Part shown: piece by piece, positions 1 to 10,079 of the stretch
Layout of the letters: the number at the start of each line of letters is the position of its first letter
How positions within the stretch are numbered: position 1 is the first letter of the stretch
Assembly (NCBI GenBank): GCA_009767595.1
Contig: VSDK01012297.1
Span: 180,748-244,747, forward strand
Source of the DNA: Symbiodinium kawagutii
Lineage: Eukaryota > Sar > Dinophyceae > Suessiales > Symbiodiniaceae
DNA: 64,000 nt
Direction of reading: 5' to 3'
Made by a program: the position numbers and the translations under genes
The notes under the pieces: model-generated
What the model was told of the DNA's origin: nothing
The model's input: only the letters and a program-made list of their open reading frames with translations
The model's database searches: none

Positions 1-1
1 C

Positions 2-112
2 GCTGGTGCGAACGAACAAAAGGACTGGGCATTGAAGACTGCACAAGATGAGGGTCACCTTGACATCGTTCGTTTGTTGTCGCGGAAGAGACCCCGGTGC
101 AGCTCTTCATAG
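2..112 (+). CDS. Ankyrin-repeat protein, C-terminal end (partial)
   Basis: The open frame entering from the left edge reads AGANEQKDWALKTAQ, then DEGHLDIVRLL, then a basic tail ending in SSS and a TAG stop at 110-112. The GAN, TA and GHLDIVRLL elements in this order are the second half of a classic 33-residue ankyrin repeat, a protein-binding fold. The short Arg/Lys/Ser tail suggests this is the last repeat of the protein. Only the last 36 codons are inside the window, so the number of repeats and any partner domains cannot be seen. Ankyrin proteins are very abundant in dinoflagellates; the specific role is unknown. Confidence 0.75.
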   Translation, partial: AGANEQKDWALKTAQDEGHLDIVRLLSRKRPRCSSS

Positions 113-560
113 ATGCCCCACTCGTGGCCAGCCGATCTCCCATCAGCTCACCGGGCTCCCGAGTCCGTGGAGGTCCCAACGTGTTGCCTTCTGCAGGAAG
201 CAAAGATCTGCGGCTGGTTGATGGGGCAGCCTGGGTTTGGCAGGGTCCAGCTGCTGGTCAGTAGACAGCCCCTTCAACGGCCTAACGTAGGGCACAGCAT
301 GTTGTACGGTGTTCCCTGGCGAGCCTTGCGCCAGCACCATGAGGACTTGTGTCTTTTTTTGGTGCCCTGGCCCTGGGTGGCCTTATCACAACTAGCCTTC
401 ATCCTGTTTTTGCGCATTGGTTTTGTGGTTGGAACCTTGTTGAAAGACACGGAAGTGGCATTGGTGTTGATTTCGGCAGATCTTGAAGATGTTGCGATCC
501 AAAGTGAAATCAAGGTTCTTTAAGGCAAACTGCGTGATTTTCTCGAAAGCACGGACAGAG
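113..560. other. Probable 3' flank of the ankyrin gene
   Basis: This stretch follows directly after the ankyrin stop. Both strands carry moderate open frames: + 113-523, - 143-340 and - 274-513. The minus frame at 274-513 is Lys/Arg rich and reads somewhat like coding sequence, but no domain is recognisable on either strand. The conservative reading is 3' UTR or downstream intergenic DNA. Confidence 0.3.
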
Positions 561-572
561 GCAAACCCACAA

Positions 573-685
573 CTGGTTGGTGGCTTTATACTGTTTTATA
601 CATTTTTGATTTTTTCCCAGTATGAACAAATGCTTGGTTGGTTGGTTGATTATTGCTTTTCATAGGGATTGAAACTACCAAGCAG
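573..685 (+). repeat. Family C inverted-repeat element
   Basis: It begins CTGGTTGGTGGCTTTA and ends with the near-complement TTGAAACTACCAAGCAG. Internal landmarks of the family, a T-rich block and CATAGGGATTGAAA, are present. It is a MITE-like element with no coding capacity. Confidence 0.7.
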
Positions 686-1017
686 ACAACAGCTTGTGGA
701 TTCTAATTGGCAAGAGATACATTCTTTCGTCCACGATCCTATCAGAAGAGCAGTGCGAGGAGCAAGGTGACCGTAAACCTTAGCCACACCGTTTTTTTTT
801 TCGCAGCTATGGCCATGGGATTGTTGACATCAACTATTACTTTCCCATGATCAACCATCAACTCACCAGTTTTCGAAGCCACTGATCATTATTTTTGGCC
901 ATCAAAACATCAACTGGCTGGTGGTTGAGCCAGGGGTATCCGCCCTTTAAAGAGGCAACTAGGTGGAGCAACTAGGACTGCCCGAAGCATCGTGGGATTG
1001 AGCCACCAGCATTGCAG

Positions 1018-1083
1018 GAGCGGCATCGGCATGTGAAGTTATTGGCCATTGGCAAAGGAAAACGCTGTGAGGCTCTGCGGGGG
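1018..1083 (+). CDS. TSP1 exon, middle part of a domain
   Basis: After an acceptor-like ATTGCAG the frame reads ERHRHVKLLAIGKGKRCEAL, then RG before a possible GT donor. The R-x-R-x-V run followed by GK-x-C-x-AL is the R-layer plus second-half cysteine region of a thrombospondin type-1 repeat. TSP1 repeats are secreted or surface adhesion modules. This is the first island of the series on the + strand. It is a single exon; the boundaries are inferred from splice-like dinucleotides. Confidence 0.5.
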
Positions 1084-1162
1084 GTCATGATTGCTGGGGG
1101 ATAGCCAGCGGTACCCAGGACTAGGCTTTTAAAGGGCATTTCCACATCAAAGTCAAGGCCAT

Positions 1163-1254
1163 GAGCCAGGGGTATCCCGGCCACTGGCTTTTCAAAGGGG
1201 GAGCCAGGCCAGGAGCTACCACGAGCTACCAGGAGCACCCTAACCAAATGGAAG
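1163..1254 (+). repeat. Family F repeat (GAGCCAGGGGTA ... AGCTACCAGGAG)
   Basis: It shares with four other sites a GAGCCAGGGGTAT start, a CTTT-A-AAGG centre, the AGCTACCAGGAG motif and an ACCAAATGG end. A shorter partial copy lies at about 926-978. Confidence 0.6.
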
Positions 1255-1374
1255 TTACTAATCGGGGGGATACTGGGTTTGTGAGCCAGATTGTTATGGT
1301 TAGTGATTCATGGGTCATCGCGGGATATTAGGTTTGTTAGTAAGATGGTGCAGGAAAGATTGTAGTGATGGCAG

Positions 1375-1563
1375 GTGACTTCGCCCGCAGAAGCGGCAGT
1401 CCAGTCCACAGGCTCCGGGGAGATTCGTCTGGAAATTGGTGTCTACGCATTGGAGTCATCCTATGTCTTTCCGGAGTTTGATGCTGGACAGCAGATCTAT
1501 GCCCTGAAGTGCGAGAAGCGGCCATCGCCACTAGTGAAAGCAGAGGAAGTCATCCTCCTCCTG
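1375..1563 (+). CDS. Unassigned coding-like exon (63 codons)
   Basis: It is bounded by GGCAG before and CTG|GTAAAG after, and the open part is exactly 63 codons. The product is acidic and hydrophobic-patterned (TGSGEIRLEIGVYALESS, PEFDAGQQIYALKCEKR, VKAEEVILLL), unlike the low-complexity surroundings. It does not look like TSP1 and I do not recognise the domain. It could be an internal exon of the same large + strand gene or of another gene. The frame stays open to 1635, but the last part reads poorly. Confidence 0.35.
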
Positions 1564-1759
1564 GTAAAGCAGCGAAGCTTTTGCTGCTTGAATCGACAAG
1601 CCGCGTGGAACCCAATCGTTTCCCATCTGCGGTAGTAAGGCGCCCATGTGGTGCTTCCTTAGAGCCGACGGGTGGCTTTGGGGCTGTGGTAGTGTTGAAT
1701 CTTCGATGAAAATGAGTTCAGTGCTTCTTTGGTTCATAATTTCGTCAATGAGCTGGGTG

Positions 1760-2600
1760 GCAGGGTGGCTGGTGTGCTAGTTGGCCAACGAGTGCAGTAA
1801 AGAATAGTTATATAATTACAACCAATGGTTGTGCAGGCTTGCAGCCATGATTGCCCCAGTTCCTTGCTGGCTTAAAACCATGGTGATTGTAACAACATAA
1901 TCATTGAGGTTGAACCATTTGAGTGGGTTGCACTCATGCTTCCGCTCAGAGGTTGCAATGGCCCTTCATATACGCATCTACCGATCTACCATAGCAATAA
2001 TTGGTATCCATCACTGTAGTGATTACAATCGACTCTTTATAGATGATGTAGTTAGTTGTTATCGATCATTCATGGATTTGCCAGTATATGTATGTGCATG
2101 TATGTGCATATGCACACGCTTCAAGGTGTATATGATACACACAAGTGCAAACATGTAACAACAAATGCATGTGGTGCATATTCATCTGGTTGGTTGTTTT
2201 AAACATGCTTTCTTTTCCTCACTGACTTCGGGATGGTTTAACTCATATATTTTGTGATTATAACCACCAAGCAGTTTAAACAAGCACTAAACAACCATTC
2301 AATTGCCATTACTCAACCACAAGAAAAAATACAACCATTGGCCAAGCACTCTAAATAAAGACTAAACACCACCGTGTGGCGGAAATGGTGGTTTCTGAAA
2401 GTAGGGACCCCCCCAAAAATGGCCGGTTTATACACTATAGATGACAACTCTTGGACGACTCCAAATGATTCGTAAACTGAATGATTCCCCCCCAAATGGC
2501 GGGTTTATTACCAAAAATGATCAAACAACTGGATGATATCGCATTTGATTACTATAGTCCTTTATTACCATAAGTGGCTGGATGCTTCCGGTGTACCCCA
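1760..2600. other. Non-coding AT-rich stretch with degenerate repeats
   Basis: It holds degenerate AACCAT-type words, a TATGTGCATG-rich patch near 2085-2115 and a degenerate family B copy starting near 2384 (ATGGTGGTTTCTGAAAG). No gene is recognised on either strand. Confidence 0.5.
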
Positions 2601-2625
2601 CGCCATTGTGAACCCCCTCCCGGAG

Positions 2626-2728
2626 CCTCTACCGGTGCACTGTCCTGCCACCGGTGGCGTCGAGGAATCGAGCCTCAAGGAATTCGCGCCTTGTAACCCT
2701 GCGCTGAACGAGGAGAGCCGATCGGCCG
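2626..2728 (+). CDS. TSP1 exon, C-terminal part of a domain
   Basis: The frame reads CPATGGVEESSLKEFAPCNP followed by ALNEES, with a possible donor at CCG|GTGGCGG. A GG turn followed by SLKEFAPCN is the usual end of a dinoflagellate TSP1 repeat (GG...C...E.APCN). The local GC content is much higher than in the flanks. The acceptor position is uncertain. Confidence 0.45.
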
Positions 2729-2803
2729 GTGGCGGTGTGCCAAGGGCCGGCCTTACGGTGGTGGCGATGTGTATCATAGGCTACCCAAATAACCAGCCAA
2801 TAA

Positions 2804-2917
2804 CTGGATGGCTTATACCCACGAATTCTTAGGTTTTTGTTGTGTTTTTGGGATATGATTGATTGACCATATAACCACTAAAAATGTATTTTTAGCAAGG
2901 GATCTATAAGCCACCAA
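2804..2917 (+). repeat. Family E inverted-repeat element, copy 1
   Basis: Its ends are TGGATGGCTTATA and TATAAGCCACCAA. A near-identical internal sequence, including TTTTTAGCAAGGGATCTA, recurs at 27897-28016. It sits directly against a family A remnant, so the two are probably nested. Confidence 0.75.
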
Positions 2918-2920
2918 GAT

Positions 2921-3007
2921 AATGAGGGATAATAACTAACAATAATAAGGAAAACGATGGTTAACAATGGAGAACCGGGGGTACAGGGTTTTGACCCATA
3001 GCCAAAT
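2921..3007 (+). repeat. Family A element, 5'-truncated
   Basis: It carries the family landmarks AATAATAAGG, GTACAGGG and the right end TTTTGACCCATAGCCA. Its left end is replaced by the family E element. Confidence 0.65.
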
Positions 3008-3057
3008 AGGTAGGGGAATCTGCCAACAGTTGGACTCTCCATGTGTTGTTGACTACG

Positions 3058-3162
3058 ACTGGATGTGCAATTTCACAGCTGGTAGTGGTAACCATGGTTT
3101 CCTAACGGGGTTTCCATAGGGCGTAACTAACCATGGTGAACTAACCCCAGCTGCACATCCAA
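3058..3162 (+). repeat. Family G element with TGGATGTGCA ends
   Basis: It starts CTGGATGTGCA and ends CTGCACATCCAAG with an internal CCATGGTGAACTAACCCCAG. Related copies are at 18536-18625 and 60738-60845. Confidence 0.6.
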
Positions 3163-3712
3163 GTATGGAGGGGTTCAGTACCAAACGAGTTGTTGGACCA
3201 TCAAAACCTGGTGAACGGCCTCTCAGTTCGATCATTTGAGGCTGGTTCACTAGCAGGTGGTAGAAATCCAAAAGAAGGGGAACCTACTAGCCTTGGTTGC
3301 AAGGCAGTTCCATCGAGTGGGATAATGCTCCATGAATGGATCTGGTCAACCGTATAAACAATCAATTCAGTTGTATAAGTATAAGTACAATCCTGACACC
3401 CGAAAATCCTCACGCCAAAGCCGTAGGTCCACCACTGTCAACAGAAGTGCGATCAACTTCAGAGAACATGGCGGTCACAACCTGGTAAACGAAACCCACA
3501 AATGATCAAGCTAGTCCAAGAGTTGTTCACTACCTAATGCTAGTCATAAATAATCGTCATAAAAAGAGTGGCATATTTGGATCTGCATCCCAGTAACTAG
3601 TGACATTCACCCCATGGTTGCCGGGGTAAGTTCACCAATCTTAGAGGATTGTTGTCACCTCCGGTATAACTGCTAAGAACCATTTTCACAGTGAGAAGAT
3701 CTTCGAAGTAAA

Positions 3713-3834
3713 ATGGCGAGCTGGGTCAATATTTACCAACCAACGTTCATGGGAGATAACCACCAACAATGATAAGGGAAACAATGGTTGAGGATGGGGG
3801 AAGCAGGGGTACGGGGTTTCGACCCACAGCCAAA
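3713..3834 (+). repeat. Family A inverted-repeat element
   Basis: The left end is ATGGCGAGCTGGGTCAAT and the right end is GACCCACAGCCAAAT. It also has the internal block GGGGTACGGGG. Confidence 0.75.
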
Positions 3835-4165
3835 TTAAGTTGCTACTTTTCTTACCGACATCACTTGTTGGTTTCTGGATGTGCACGCCTGCTGCTCATA
3901 AGCTGCTACATTCAGCATGGTTGTAGATGGTTGTAGGGGGTTGCTTCACTCACCAGGGCTATTTACATTGGCATCCCTATCCCAGGGAACTAACCAACAT
4001 CCAAGTTTGCTTTGGCTCCATGAAGCTGGTGTGGTTTTTTGTCGCAAGCTGTGCGAACAATAAAAGTCTAGGGATAAAAGTCTAGAGACCAAAATTCTGA
4101 CGATAGATTCTGAACTCATTGTCTACTATTGGTGCTGTGTGGTGCTATATTTTCTGCTTGATGAT

Positions 4166-4378
4166 ATGTCCGCAGAGCAAGTAGTGGTCAATGTGACCCA
4201 CGCGCGGAGCAGATTGGTTTCGGTGGTCAAGGCACAGCTGAGCGGCCCCAGGTGTATCATGTTCAGCGCGTGCTCAACGCACGTCCTCCAGACGGTGCAG
4301 ACGTTGAGCAAACTTCAAACCGCGGTCCTCTCTGAGGGCGACACCTCCGAGAAAAGGAAAGGGAGAACATCTCCGTGA
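4166..4378 (+). CDS. Small coding-like ORF (70 aa), possibly Alba-like
   Basis: The ATG at 4166 opens a 70-residue frame ending at TGA 4376-4378. It reads MSAEQVVVNVTHARSRLVSV, then a segment with GPRCIMFSACSTHVLQTVQ, and a basic tail EKRKGRTSP. The pattern of a beta strand, a helix after ARSRL, a GPRCIMFSA strand and an amphipathic helix resembles an Alba-type nucleic-acid-binding fold, but this is a shape impression, not a match. The codon composition is clearly richer in GC than the neighbours. It could be a complete small gene or one exon. Confidence 0.4.
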   Translation: MSAEQVVVNVTHARSRLVSVVKAQLSGPRCIMFSACSTHVLQTVQTLSKLQTAVLSEGDTSEKRKGRTSP

Positions 4379-4676
4379 ATATGACTCGGGATCAATCATT
4401 AGTGTGAATAATAGTGTGAATCAATATACCATCGGAACATGATGGAACCAATAGCCGCAATGACCACAATCAGAATCCCACGTTGAATTGCAGCTAAGCA
4501 TGATAAACATAAGAAAAGAAGCACCACATCATAAGAAACAGAAAAACCAAATATTAACCACAGAAAAACCGCAGAACAACCCAAATAATGAGCACATGAT
4601 AAGCACATGATGACCATGTAACAACCATAGATTTACCGCATCAGAACCGGTGCGAATCCCTCGCCGCTGTCTCCAG

Positions 4677-4732
4677 GAACGACCCAGTGGTTGCCGCAAC
4701 GAGGGCCCACAGAACTGCACGTCAGGGCCCTG
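4677..4732 (+). CDS. TSP1-like exon, C-terminal part
   Basis: Between CTCCAG and a TG|GTGATT donor the frame reads ERPSGCRNEGPQNCTSGP. Cysteine spacing and the PQNCTSGPW end fit the last third of a TSP1 repeat. It is a GC-rich island in an AT-rich intron. Confidence 0.4.
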
Positions 4733-4739
4733 GTGATTG

Positions 4740-5213
4740 GATTGATTGGATCAGCTATCAAGCTGAGAATGGTTGATGATATGGTTAATAGTAACCATGG
4801 TTGGTCAGTGGTCAATAGTGGTTAGTAAGAGGCGATGCAACCAATAAGAGGTTTACCATGATACAGTTAAGAGTGGTGATTTTGTAGTGGTTATTGACGG
4901 TTTATACTGGTTAAGAGTAGTGGTATAAACTGGTGAAGAGAAATGGTGAGTAGATTCATTAATGGCTAATGATGGTTGGATGATGGTTAAATGATGGTGA
5001 ATGATGGTGACTAGATTGATTTGATCTATGAATTGATGGATTGTTTTGGTTACTGATATGATTTTGACCGTTTTGGGTCAACTCAATCAACGAGTGTTTT
5101 GTCGATTGAATTGATTGATTCATTGTTTTGGTTGCTTATCGTAAAATTTTGATCACATTTTTGCCCCGAGTGTTTCGTGATTGCATACATACCTATTATT
5201 GTTGGTTACTATG

Positions 5214-5215
<2 letters not shown>
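4740..5215. other. GGTTGAT/ATGGTGA low-complexity block
   Basis: It consists almost entirely of degenerate ATGGTTGATGATGGTTA words in the TGG orientation on the + strand. No gene is seen. Confidence 0.6.
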
Positions 5216-5266
<51 letters not shown>

Positions 5267-5297
5267 CCATCACCATCACCATCACCGTCACCGTCAC

Positions 5298-5362
<65 letters not shown>
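5216..5362 (+). repeat. ATC/ACC trinucleotide microsatellite
   Basis: About 49 units of ATC, interrupted by ACC and ACCGTC units near 5268-5298. Any long Ser-, His- or Ile-run frames here are artefacts of the repeat. Confidence 0.95.
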
Positions 5363-5496
5363 CTACAAGCCATCACCCGCCATCAATTCAACATCAGTTT
5401 GCCACCTGCCACTACCAATCATCAACTCACCACCATTGCGCCACCAGTCATCCTGCTTTGCTTCTCGATCTATGCGTGCTGCTGGCTGAGGTTCAG

Positions 5497-5540
5497 CCGC
5501 TGGGAATCCTGGAGCATGTGCTCCAAAGAGTGCGGTGGCG
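5497..5540 (+). CDS. TSP1 exon, N-terminal part (W-x-x-W-x-x-C)
   Basis: The frame reads RWESWSMCSKECGG, then a strong donor GGCG|GTGAGA; TTCAG precedes it as acceptor. The W-x-x-W pair, CSKECGG and the break at the glycine turn are diagnostic of the first half of a TSP1 repeat. Reading through the donor gives GERTG before a stop. Confidence 0.65.
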
Positions 5541-5732
5541 GTGAGAGGACGGGGTTGGGTTGAACCCAGGGAGGAAATCGGGGGAGCTGCAGGGGCTGGT
5601 TGATTAAGAAGGCACAAGGCAGAGGTGATGGTGCGGAATGATGCTGGTTGATGGCTGGTGGTTGATGGCTGGTCAACCATGATGGTGAATGATGGTTAAT
5701 TCAGGGATAGTCACCAACAATGGTGCATGGTC

Positions 5733-5775
<43 letters not shown>
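5733..5775 (+). repeat. (GAT)n microsatellite
   Basis: About 14 uninterrupted GAT units. Confidence 0.95.
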
Positions 5776-6253
5776 GTGTTTGTAGCTGGTTGTAGATGGT
5801 TGATGGTTTCACATATCGAAATATATTTTGATTATCTAACTGACCCATGCCTTCTGATGGGTTATAGCCACCAACAGGTAAATTGTTCAGGCTACCAAAC
5901 CGACCGCGTGCAACTCATACTCACAATGAAGCTGTCGGTACACTAGGACTTTCAGCAACAACAGGATTATTGATTGATTACTGCGCAAGGGGTAGCAAAG
6001 TCAGAATACTACCCGGTCCATGAGGGTCACTAACATAGGGCATCAGTGAATCAATTGAAGACACATTGAATGATGAGTGGTTTAAAACATTTTTTGTTTC
6101 CCGCAATATTTGGGATATTTTGGGATGGTTGGTTGGCGACCTCATTTTTTGAGAGGGGTGGTTCCACCACCGATTGAGGACGTGCAGTGATCCATCCTGG
6201 TATCATCGTCGTTGAACACGTTACATCTCCAGACCTTTCACGACCCAGCAACA

Positions 6254-6309
6254 TTGATGGCTCCAGGTCTATTTGCAAGACATCCTGCTCGAGACGAGCA
6301 AGTCCATAG
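6254..6309 (+). CDS. Possible TSP1 exon, CxxxC region
   Basis: The frame reads SNIDGSRSICKTSCSRRASP then TAG. ICKTSCSRRA resembles the C-S-x-S-C-x-x-R segment of TSP1. The tryptophans are absent, so this may be a decayed exon. A competing minus-strand frame covers the same bases. Confidence 0.3.
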
Positions 6310-6569
6310 ATGTACCCTAAGTTATACAACCAAGTGATAGCTTTTGATGGGGAAACAGGCCATAATTTTCGATTCCATTTCTTTCTGGAGATGCCCAGAC
6401 CCTGCACGGCTCATGAATCTCAACCTTTTTTTTTAATTGCTGCGTTCGTAGAATGTATGATGCCCCGAGACCAAGTTTGGCTAATCTGTATGTCACGGGA
6501 TCACATCAGCCATTGCTTAGAAGCGGTTAGAATTCCCAATTCAAAATTGCCAACTTCCCATTTCTCCCG

Positions 6570-6960
6570 TACAAGAGCATAACAAGGGAGCATACAGATG
6601 AAGAACATGCCAAGTACATGTGAATGAACTCCTATGGCGAACCCTTCAAGGATAGCAGCGTTGTTTTCTTTGGTTTTTCGTTAACAAACAGCGACTTCAC
6701 GACCAATTCACCACGAATTCACCACCAATCAACCAAATTGAAAAGAATATATAACCACCATTAAGCCACCAATCAAGCATCAATGAACCATCATTTAACC
6801 ACATATTGACTTCTCAATTCACCACCAATTAACCATCCATGTACCATCAAGTAACCATGTATTAACCATTCATTCACCATCAATGAATCATCAATTAACC
6901 ATCTATCAACCATCATTGTAGCCATCATTAAGCAGACCCATTCCACCAACTCATCCAGTG
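6570..6960. other. AACCATCA low-complexity block
   Basis: From about 6705 on it is built of ACCATCAAT/ACCAATTAACC words in the C-rich orientation on the + strand, opposite to the block at 4740-5215. No gene is seen. Confidence 0.6.
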
Positions 6961-6969
6961 CCTCGTCAG

Positions 6970-7037
6970 CTCACCAGGACCCGAATGCGGTCGATCAAAG
7001 CGCCCTTGAACCACAATGGTGCTCCCTGCGAAGGCCG
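6970..7037 (+). CDS. TSP1 exon, middle/second half
   Basis: After CGTCAG the frame reads LTRTRMRSIKAPL followed by NHNGAPCEG, ending at a CCG|GTCACG donor. R-x-R-x-R followed by NxNG-x-PCEG is the textbook R-layer and Gly-Cys region of a TSP1 repeat. It is one of the clearest members of the series. Confidence 0.75.
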
Positions 7038-7545
7038 GTCACGACGAATGTTGGTTGTCAGCCTGGCAGTGTTGGTTGGGATCATTGGGGGGGTTAGGTA
7101 GTAGGAAGGGGGTTTCTTGAATTGGTGGTACCACCAAATCATCCAGTTTTTTAAGCAAACCATTTTGGGGTTCCCTATACACAGAAACCTCATGAATTCA
7201 TATTGGATTGATATCAGTGGGCTCCTGCTCATAGCACTACTCATGCAATGGCTGGGTAAACTTTAAACACTACAAGCGGAGTAGCACTAATAGTGAGATA
7301 TTGTATCACTATAAGTGGACTATAGTGGAATACTATTCATCTCACTATTCATATATATGTACTCGCGGATCAGACTTTCAATAATGAATCCTAATCCAAT
7401 AAATGACTCTATGAGGGAGATTCCCAACACTCGCTAGTATACGTGTAAACGGGATGTGCCCGAGCCGTACGTACAGCCGGGGATGATGTGGTGAAGCCTG
7501 TGTGTACAGCTCGGAAGCTGGCAAAGTGGAAAACTTGAGCCTTTC

Positions 7546-7661
7546 TTACCCTCTGGTAAACTAATATGGCAATGGATTTTAACAATATTTAATTGTGAAA
7601 CCCAGGGAAAACATCTATACATGGAGGATTTTCCATTGCCATGTTAGATTACGAGAGGGTA
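7546..7661 (+). repeat. Family D inverted-repeat element
   Basis: It starts TTACCCTCTGGTAAACTAA and ends ATGTTAGATTACGAGAGGGTA. The paired internal motifs ATGGCAATGG and CCATTGCCAT are present. Confidence 0.8.
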
Positions 7662-7929
7662 GATGATTTAGCTGGTAACTTTCTAGCAAATCATCCACCA
7701 TGACAATTTACTGTGAAAATTAGCCACGGAAATCATTCAACAACCACTCGTAAGCATCATTGACCATTGTTAGATTACCATTAATTCACCACAATTCTCA
7801 CTACACATTTCCAGTATTGACCATGACATACCACTATTAATCATTGTCAAAGCATCACAATGATAGCCACAACTCTCCCCAACCTTGGAACCGGTCACCG
7901 GTTCCCGTTGCCCCTCATTGCTTTCCTAG

Positions 7930-7976
7930 GTGAGCTTGCAGAGTCCCTCGGCGGCAGTTGCAGAAGCTTCACGCTG
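7930..7976 (+). CDS. Possible TSP1 exon, GG-x-C region
   Basis: After TTCCTAG the frame gives ELAESLGGSCRSFTLV with a possible donor CTG|GTCAGT. The GELA-x-x-x-GGS pattern is shared with the island near 47836-47895, which supports a common exon origin. Confidence 0.35.
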
Positions 7977-8005
7977 GTCAGTTTGCGACAGATCTTAATG
8001 AATTG

Positions 8006-8213
8006 ATGGTGATGGGTCAATATTAATCAACCAACCTGACTGGTTAACTAGCTGGTTAATGGTTGATATAGGGGAGAATAACCAACAATAATAGGGGATA
8101 TACCAACTATAGGACTATTCGTCAGTATTAACCAACCAATAATGAGGGATAATAACCAACAATAATAGGGAAAACAATGGTCAATAGTGTACAGGGTTTT
8201 GACCCGTAGCCCA
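8006..8213 (+). repeat. Family A element with internal duplication
   Basis: Left end GATGGGTCAATATTAATCAACC, right end TTTTGACCCGTAGCCCA. A second copy of the inner AACCAACCAATAATGAGGG block lies inside, making it longer than the usual 120 bp. Confidence 0.65.
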
Positions 8214-8214
8214 T

Positions 8215-8800
8215 TGATGGTGATGGCCCTAGTGGCGGTGAATTGGTGGTTGACAACGGTCAGTGATGTTACTAGTGCTTATCACTGTCCTGTGATGGTT
8301 TATATTATTTGATATCGTGCGGTTCATATCCTCAGCAACGTGGTTGATGCACCATCAATTCACATATATCGGTGGTTGATTATTTGATGGTGCGTTGATG
8401 GTTCATGTTGGTTAGTTGATGCTTAATGAAGGTGCTTTACGCTGGTCCGGGCGAATTGATGGTACTGGCTATGCATTGGTTATGTCATGATTGTAAGTTG
8501 GTTAGGAATGGTTCACGGTGGTTGTTAACGGTTTCTTTGATAGTGGTTGATCATGGTTCTTTCATGGTAAGATGAGTTTTCAAACATGCAACGGTTGAGA
8601 ATGGCCATTTCATGATGAATGGTACTGTAGTAATAGTTGATGATGGTTGATAATGGTTACTCATATTGACTATAGTTGATCATAGTTGACAATAGTTGAT
8701 AATAGGTGATGGGTACAACTCATAGAACAACCATGATAATGGCTATTCAACAAGACAAGTTGATCCCAGTTCATCATGGTTGTATAACTAGTGGCCCTCC
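8215..8800. other. TGATGGTT low-complexity block
   Basis: Degenerate TTGATGGTTGATAATGGTTA words in the TGG orientation. No gene is recognised. Confidence 0.55.
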
Positions 8801-8818
8801 ATCCCGGTCCCAACTCAG

Positions 8819-8868
8819 GGAGCTTCCACTTGATGAGAGGGGCAAGGTCTTTCCACCCTGCTTTACAA
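8819..8868 (+). CDS. Possible TSP1-type exon
   Basis: After ACTCAG the frame reads ELPLDERGKVFPPCF with a possible internal donor AAG|GTCTTT. A PPCF end and the GC-rich composition fit the series, but no W or R layer is visible. Confidence 0.25.
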
Positions 8869-8889
8869 GCAGGGTGGTCGACCCGTAAC

Positions 8890-9830
8890 CATAGGAGTTC
8901 ATGTTAGAAAAAGTAAACATTGTCAGGTGTGTTAGTTGTTAAAAACTCATCCTTAAGTATCACATTCAAGTTTTTTTCATGATGTGCTTGTGATGAATCA
9001 TGGTTATTAAGGATGAACAATGCTTAGATGGCGGTTTAACAATGCTTGATGATGATTACATCATGATAGTTACAGGGTGGTCTGTTGATTCTGGCCGATC
9101 CTTATCTCAACGGATACTCACGATCAAGCATGATACCGTAGTACTCCAACAATCATGATTAGATCTCGCTATGAACCAACAATGCTGAGTATAATCATTA
9201 TCAACTATAGTATAACCATCATACACTACAACTTTAACTCATCATCACCATACAATTAGTGTTATGATGATCAATGTCCACTGAAAACTTCAAACATTAC
9301 CATAAACATTGAGTTGATCTACCGTCATTATACACTTTAAATGCTACTCATTTCTGATAGTCACAGTATATTCATTACTATACATTGCCAGCTGTTTGCT
9401 TTGAACCATGCAATTTTTGCAGCCATAGTATCACATAGTCCAATTATAGTATGCATATGACCAGCCATTGTGAAGATTTGTTTTTCATACCTAAGCACAA
9501 GATGTATAATCATAGTGTGTATCCAATCAACCATAAGGCAGGCCATCCACCATTGCTACATTTGGGTTGTGGTTTTAAACATTCTTGGATTGTCAAAATT
9601 TGGGATGGCTAACGGGCATATTATCGTTGAAACCCTTGGTTACGAATTGCTTGTCATAAAATAAGAAATGCTATATTTGGTTGACCATTTTTAGTCTTGA
9701 AACACTATATCTTAGTTTAGTGTTGCTAAATGACAACATATATGTTGTGAACATGCATAAAGATACGGTATTTCACTGTTGAAGCCACCCACCGGATCAT
9801 CCGATTCCTCGTATCTGCGCCATGTTGCCT
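8890..9830. other. Intron-like AT-rich DNA
   Basis: Many ATCATGATTA and CATAGTATAACC words. No recognisable gene or defined element. Confidence 0.5.
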
Positions 9831-9833
9831 CAG

Positions 9834-9920
9834 GATCAGCCCCTGCAACACGTTCTTCTGCGCAGACAGCCACTGTGTGGATTGTCAATGGGGTCCGGTG
9901 GCCCAGGGACCGCGGCCAAG
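9834..9920 (+). CDS. TSP1 junction exon (end of one domain, start of the next)
   Basis: It is bracketed by CCTCAG and AAG|GTGAAG and is exactly 87 bp. The frame reads ISPCNTFFCADSHCVDCQWG then PVAQGPRP. SPCNTFFC is the closing PCN-x-x-C of one TSP1 repeat and VDCQWGP-x-A is the opening of the next, with the second W replaced by V. The single leading G completes a codon from the previous exon, the same phase as the island at 61032. Confidence 0.7.
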
Positions 9921-9968
9921 GTGAAGGGCGTAGGGTGGGGTGATATGTGGGTGATGTGTGGGTGATAT

Positions 9969-10074
9969 ATGGTGGTTTCTAAAGCCATAGGGAACCCCTA
10001 AAATGGCTGGTTCATTACTGTAAATGATCATTCTTGGATGATTTTGGGGGTCCTCTATTTTGAGAAACCACCAT
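9969..10074 (+). repeat. Family B inverted-repeat element
   Basis: It starts ATGGTGGTTTCTAAAGCC and ends TTTTGAGAAACCACCAT, so the ends are nearly perfect complements. The internal GGATGATTTTGGGGG matches the family. Confidence 0.85.
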
Positions 10075-10079
10075 GTGGT

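Noticed and set aside
5128..5563. Long Ser, His or Ile homopolymer ORFs
   Set aside because: They are translations of the ATC microsatellite in three frames. Only the TSP1 piece after 5490 is retained.
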